A DNA stretch of 50,728 nucleotides, from NCBI GenBank assembly GCA_007125875.1, contig SLCI01000004.1:1-50728 (forward strand). The letters are read 5' to 3'. The notes beneath the pieces are model-generated. The model saw only the letters and a program-made list of their open reading frames with translations. It was not told where the DNA came from and searched no databases. Numbering within the stretch: the stretch's first letter is position 1; every line of letters begins with the position of its first letter. Source of the stretch: Kiritimatiellia bacterium. Lineage in GTDB: Bacteria; Verrucomicrobiota; Kiritimatiellia; SLAD01. The translations under genes and the position numbers were made by a program. This document shows positions 48,474 to 50,728 of the stretch, in pieces.

Positions 48474-49952
48474 TCAGAGAGTAGATTTATAATCGTGAGC
48501 GACCTGCAAGGCAAGCAAAGTCATATCATCATACTGGGCGATGCCGCCCACAAATCGCTCGAGCTGATGTTGGACCGTGTTGATTACCGCATGCGCACCA
48601 TTCGGCGCCGCTTGATGAATGGTTTCAAATAATTGGTCCGCGCCCCACTCATCGCCTTGCCCATTTAACGCCTCGGTGACGCCATCCGTATAGGCCACCA
48701 ATGTGTCTCCCGGTGACAGTACAATCGATGTCTCGGTCAGAAGCGTGTCGAACCCATCGCGATCGGCCATGCCGAGCGCGACACCAGCAGAGTCGATGAT
48801 CTGGCAGTGTTTGTCATGGGACTGCACCAGAATCGGACGTTCATGGCCCGCGCGCGCAACGCGCAATTCAAGCGTTTGAGTGTTCAGTACCATATACAGC
48901 ATGCTGACAAACATATCCTCTGCAATGTCTTCGAACATGATTCGGTTTACGCCTTTCAACACCTCGGTCGGGTCAGTGCTCATTGTCGCTTGCGCCCGCA
49001 ATACGCTACGGCTGATCGACATCATAATTGCGCCAACGATGCCCTTGCCGGACACGTCCGCAATGGCGATCCCAATATGATCGTCATCGATATGGATGAA
49101 GTCGTAATAGTCGCCGCCAATCTCTTGCGCCGAGTGTGTGAAAGCGGCCATCTCAAGTCCCGGCAGCCGGGGAATGGCACGGGGCAACAGCGCCGTTTGG
49201 ATTTGTCGCGCCACATTGAGGTCGTGATCTATGCGCTGCTTTTCGTTTAGCGAGTCACGTAATCCAGCATAATGAACAGAGACCGAAGCTTGATCAGCTA
49301 GGGCTTGCAGTAAGCTCAGATCGGCTTGAATGAAAGGGCGCGCATCGACTCGGTTCACAACCACTATCACGCCGAGAATCTTTTGCAAAAACCGCATCGG
49401 CACCAGCAGGATGGAGTGGATCTTCAGGAAATCGAGTTGATATGTCGGCACGCGTGGATCTCGCGCAGCGTCCTCTATCAGAATGGGGGTCCCAAAGTCT
49501 GCGGTTTCGCCGATCAAGCCTTCGCCCCGTGCCACCCGTTGACTGCGCACCAGCTGTTCCACAGCTTGCGATTTGCTGACCGCTGTGGACACGGCGGATT
49601 CTACTGAGCCGGTTAATGGCGGGAAGATACCGCTGACCGAACGCGCCCGAAATAAGCCTTCGCTCTTATCAAACAGATAGATCGCACCAGCGCTCGCTTT
49701 CGTGGTACGCACCGCATAGAAGAGTACTCGATCCAGCATGCGCTCGAGATCGATGTTTTCGCTATGCGCGAAGACGTCGCCGACGTCATGAATGAAGCCG
49801 AAGATGACGTCCTTTTGATGAATCAGTTCGTCGCGCTCATGGCGTAAGCGGCGGATAGCGGTAATGGCAAAAAAGAGCGCCGCCGAGAAGATCGCAAGCA
49901 GAACGAAAAGCAGGGAAGCTAGGGTCGCACCACTGGCGGGTTCCGGTGTCAT
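48474..49952 (-). CDS. Membrane GAF-domain SpoIIE-type (PPM) serine phosphatase
   Basis: 492 residues. Membrane helix at about 11-32, a short coiled-coil linker, a GAF domain at about 60-235 (SAGAIYLFDKSEGLFRARSV, LLVPMRFLQKILGVIVVVNR), then the SpoIIE/PPM phosphatase at about 245-485. Mn-binding aspartates are in EIGGDYYDF (Asp281), IADVSGKG (Asp299), AYTDGVTEA and QYDDMTLL. It should dephosphorylate STAS partners in response to a ligand or signal sensed by the GAF domain. The start overlaps the upstream STAS gene by 4 bases. Confidence 0.92.
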   Translation of the reverse strand: MTPEPASGATLASLLFVLLAIFSAALFFAITAIRRLRHERDELIHQKDVIFGFIHDVGDVFAHSENIDLERMLDRVLFYAVRTTKASAGAIYLFDKSEGLFRARSVSGIFPPLTGSVESAVSTAVSKSQAVEQLVRSQRVARGEGLIGETADFGTPILIEDAARDPRVPTYQLDFLKIHSILLVPMRFLQKILGVIVVVNRVDARPFIQADLSLLQALADQASVSVHYAGLRDSLNEKQRIDHDLNVARQIQTALLPRAIPRLPGLEMAAFTHSAQEIGGDYYDFIHIDDDHIGIAIADVSGKGIVGAIMMSISRSVLRAQATMSTDPTEVLKGVNRIMFEDIAEDMFVSMLYMVLNTQTLELRVARAGHERPILVQSHDKHCQIIDSAGVALGMADRDGFDTLLTETSIVLSPGDTLVAYTDGVTEALNGQGDEWGADQLFETIHQAAPNGAHAVINTVQHQLERFVGGIAQYDDMTLLALQVAHDYKSTL

Positions 49953-50521
49953 TCGGAATCTTGTGTCAGTTCACTGGCAGGTTGATTGGCTTTCTTGATG
50001 TCTTCTCGCAGGAAGGTTAGGACATCACGAAAGCGGGGTAGATTTTCGGCGGAAGCTTCGACGAGGTTTTCATGCGCTTCCAACATGAGCTCCGCCGTTT
50101 CATTTCTGGGGCCGCTCTCAGGCTTCAGCGTTTCAAGTGTGCCGCCTTGATGTTCCAGAATGGAGCTAAACTCAGGCGGAGTAGCACCTTGCATCGCGGT
50201 GTCGACCAGCTGATCCAAGCCGAGCGTAGACAGGAGGCCTCGTGTACGAGAGGACAAGTTCACCATGTGAATCCGTCCTTCATTCGTTTTCTTGAGGCGA
50301 AAGGCTAAACCTGCGATGACGCCCATGAAGGTGCTATCCATGCCCACACAGTCGGTCATATCGATGACAATTCTGTCGGCACCATTCTCGATGCAGGTCA
50401 CACCAAACTGTTTAAGCGCTTTGCTGATCTTGAACGAGCCACGATCGCGCAACCGTACATAGGCGGTTTGATCTACAACCGCTACTAATAATTGCTCTCC
50501 CGCCTTATCCGAATCAGCCAT
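49949..50521 (-). CDS. STAS-domain protein with C-terminal extension
   Basis: 190 residues. The STAS domain (about 10-115) has VIDMTDCVGMDSTFMGVIAG with the candidate phosphorylated Ser63. About 70 acidic, probably helical residues follow. GGGGA sits before the ATG on the minus strand. First gene of the STAS / phosphatase / STAS set, coupled to the phosphatase. No RsbW/SpoIIAB-type kinase is in the window, so the counter-enzyme must be elsewhere. Confidence 0.88.
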   Translation of the reverse strand: MADSDKAGEQLLVAVVDQTAYVRLRDRGSFKISKALKQFGVTCIENGADRIVIDMTDCVGMDSTFMGVIAGLAFRLKKTNEGRIHMVNLSSRTRGLLSTLGLDQLVDTAMQGATPPEFSSILEHQGGTLETLKPESGPRNETAELMLEAHENLVEASAENLPRFRDVLTFLREDIKKANQPASELTQDSE

Positions 50522-50728
50522 TACCGTCCCCTGCCTGCTTTGTTAACGCAACAACGCGTAACAGGAAAAACGTATCACTGGCCAGAATACGTGTCAACGG
50601 ATGATGGACTAGGACATTCCCCATTTTCTGGTGAGTTAGGATGGGTTGTATTCAGGCATTCAATCCTGGCAGCCAATCATCCTCTGGTTGAGGCTCCCTC
50701 GGTCGATTTCGAGGACGGATGCGTGAGA
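50522..50728. other. Non-coding window end upstream of the STAS operon
   Basis: 207 bases with no ORF I can support. It must carry the promoter of the minus-strand STAS operon, but only weak hexamers are seen (TTTTCC and TTAACA 17 bases apart on the minus strand). A CCTCG / CGAGG 5-bp inverted repeat lies near the very end. The neighbouring gene is outside the window. Confidence 0.4.

Noticed and set aside
50640..50690. Possible tRNA 3' end near CATTCAATCC
   Set aside because: The stem bases flanking the loop do not pair and there is no cloverleaf upstream.

Overview
The window is a bacterial chromosome segment dominated by the longest conserved gene cluster in bacteria. It runs from the 3' end of rplJ, through rplL-rpoB-rpoC, the str genes (rpsL-rpsG-fusA) and the S10, spc and alpha blocks, to rplQ and an HU-family gene. 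It closes at a strong intrinsic terminator at 27265-27297, and everything up to there is on the + strand. Several traits point away from the enterobacterial and Bacillus layouts. The beta and str/S10/spc/alpha clusters are fused. There is no tuf after fusA and no rpmD between rpsE and rplO. S14 and S4 are of the zinc-binding types, and S11 and L7/L12 carry N-terminal extensions. The divergent sigma factor and the 30-residue MGQQ-type basic peptide made me think of the PVC group (Verrucomicrobiota, Kiritimatiellota, Planctomycetota) or a neighbouring phylum. That placement is an impression; a placed RpoB or ribosomal-protein tree would decide it. No rRNA, tRNA, CRISPR array, prophage or IS element was seen.

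Region by region: 1-27300 is transcription and translation machinery plus secY, adk, map and infA. 27303-30122 holds a Cas4/RecB-like Fe-S protein that seems to have lost its nuclease residues, then panB, tsaE and tsaB (pantothenate and t6A synthesis). 30148-30738 holds a tiny basic peptide gene with its own promoter and terminator, followed by 460 bases without a convincing larger gene that carry an inverted pair of REP-like hairpins. 30739-33150 is a lone receiver, membrane-anchored thioredoxin, ruvA, ruvB operon. 33177-35135 is a consensus promoter driving a divergent sigma70-family factor coupled to a YycJ-type metallo-beta-lactamase. 35325-39304 is a tandem degenerate-GGDEF membrane protein followed by pdxJ, acpS and the NAD(P)HX repair gene. 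39301-40002 (-) is an unknown membrane protein. 40071-45334 is an ATP-dependent hydantoinase/oxoprolinase pair (-) divergent from an NCS1 permease (+). 45353-48015 (-) is a zinc/manganese ABC importer. 48111-50521 (-) is a STAS / SpoIIE-phosphatase / STAS partner-switching set.

The most unusual observations are these: (1) a sigma70-type promoter with an AT-rich upstream tract and a 144-base structured leader inserted at the normally tight rpsS-rplV junction; (2) several first-of-transcript genes with no Shine-Dalgarno but a -10-like hexamer 4 to 8 bases before the ATG, suggesting leaderless mRNAs beside ordinary leadered ones; (3) the inverted REP-like pair with a compensatory base-pair change; (4) the Fe-S PD-(D/E)XK relative with degenerate active-site positions; (5) the tandem degenerate GGDEF protein. 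Starts were re-chosen from Shine-Dalgarno spacing and family N-termini. The main case is rpoC, which probably begins at a TTG.
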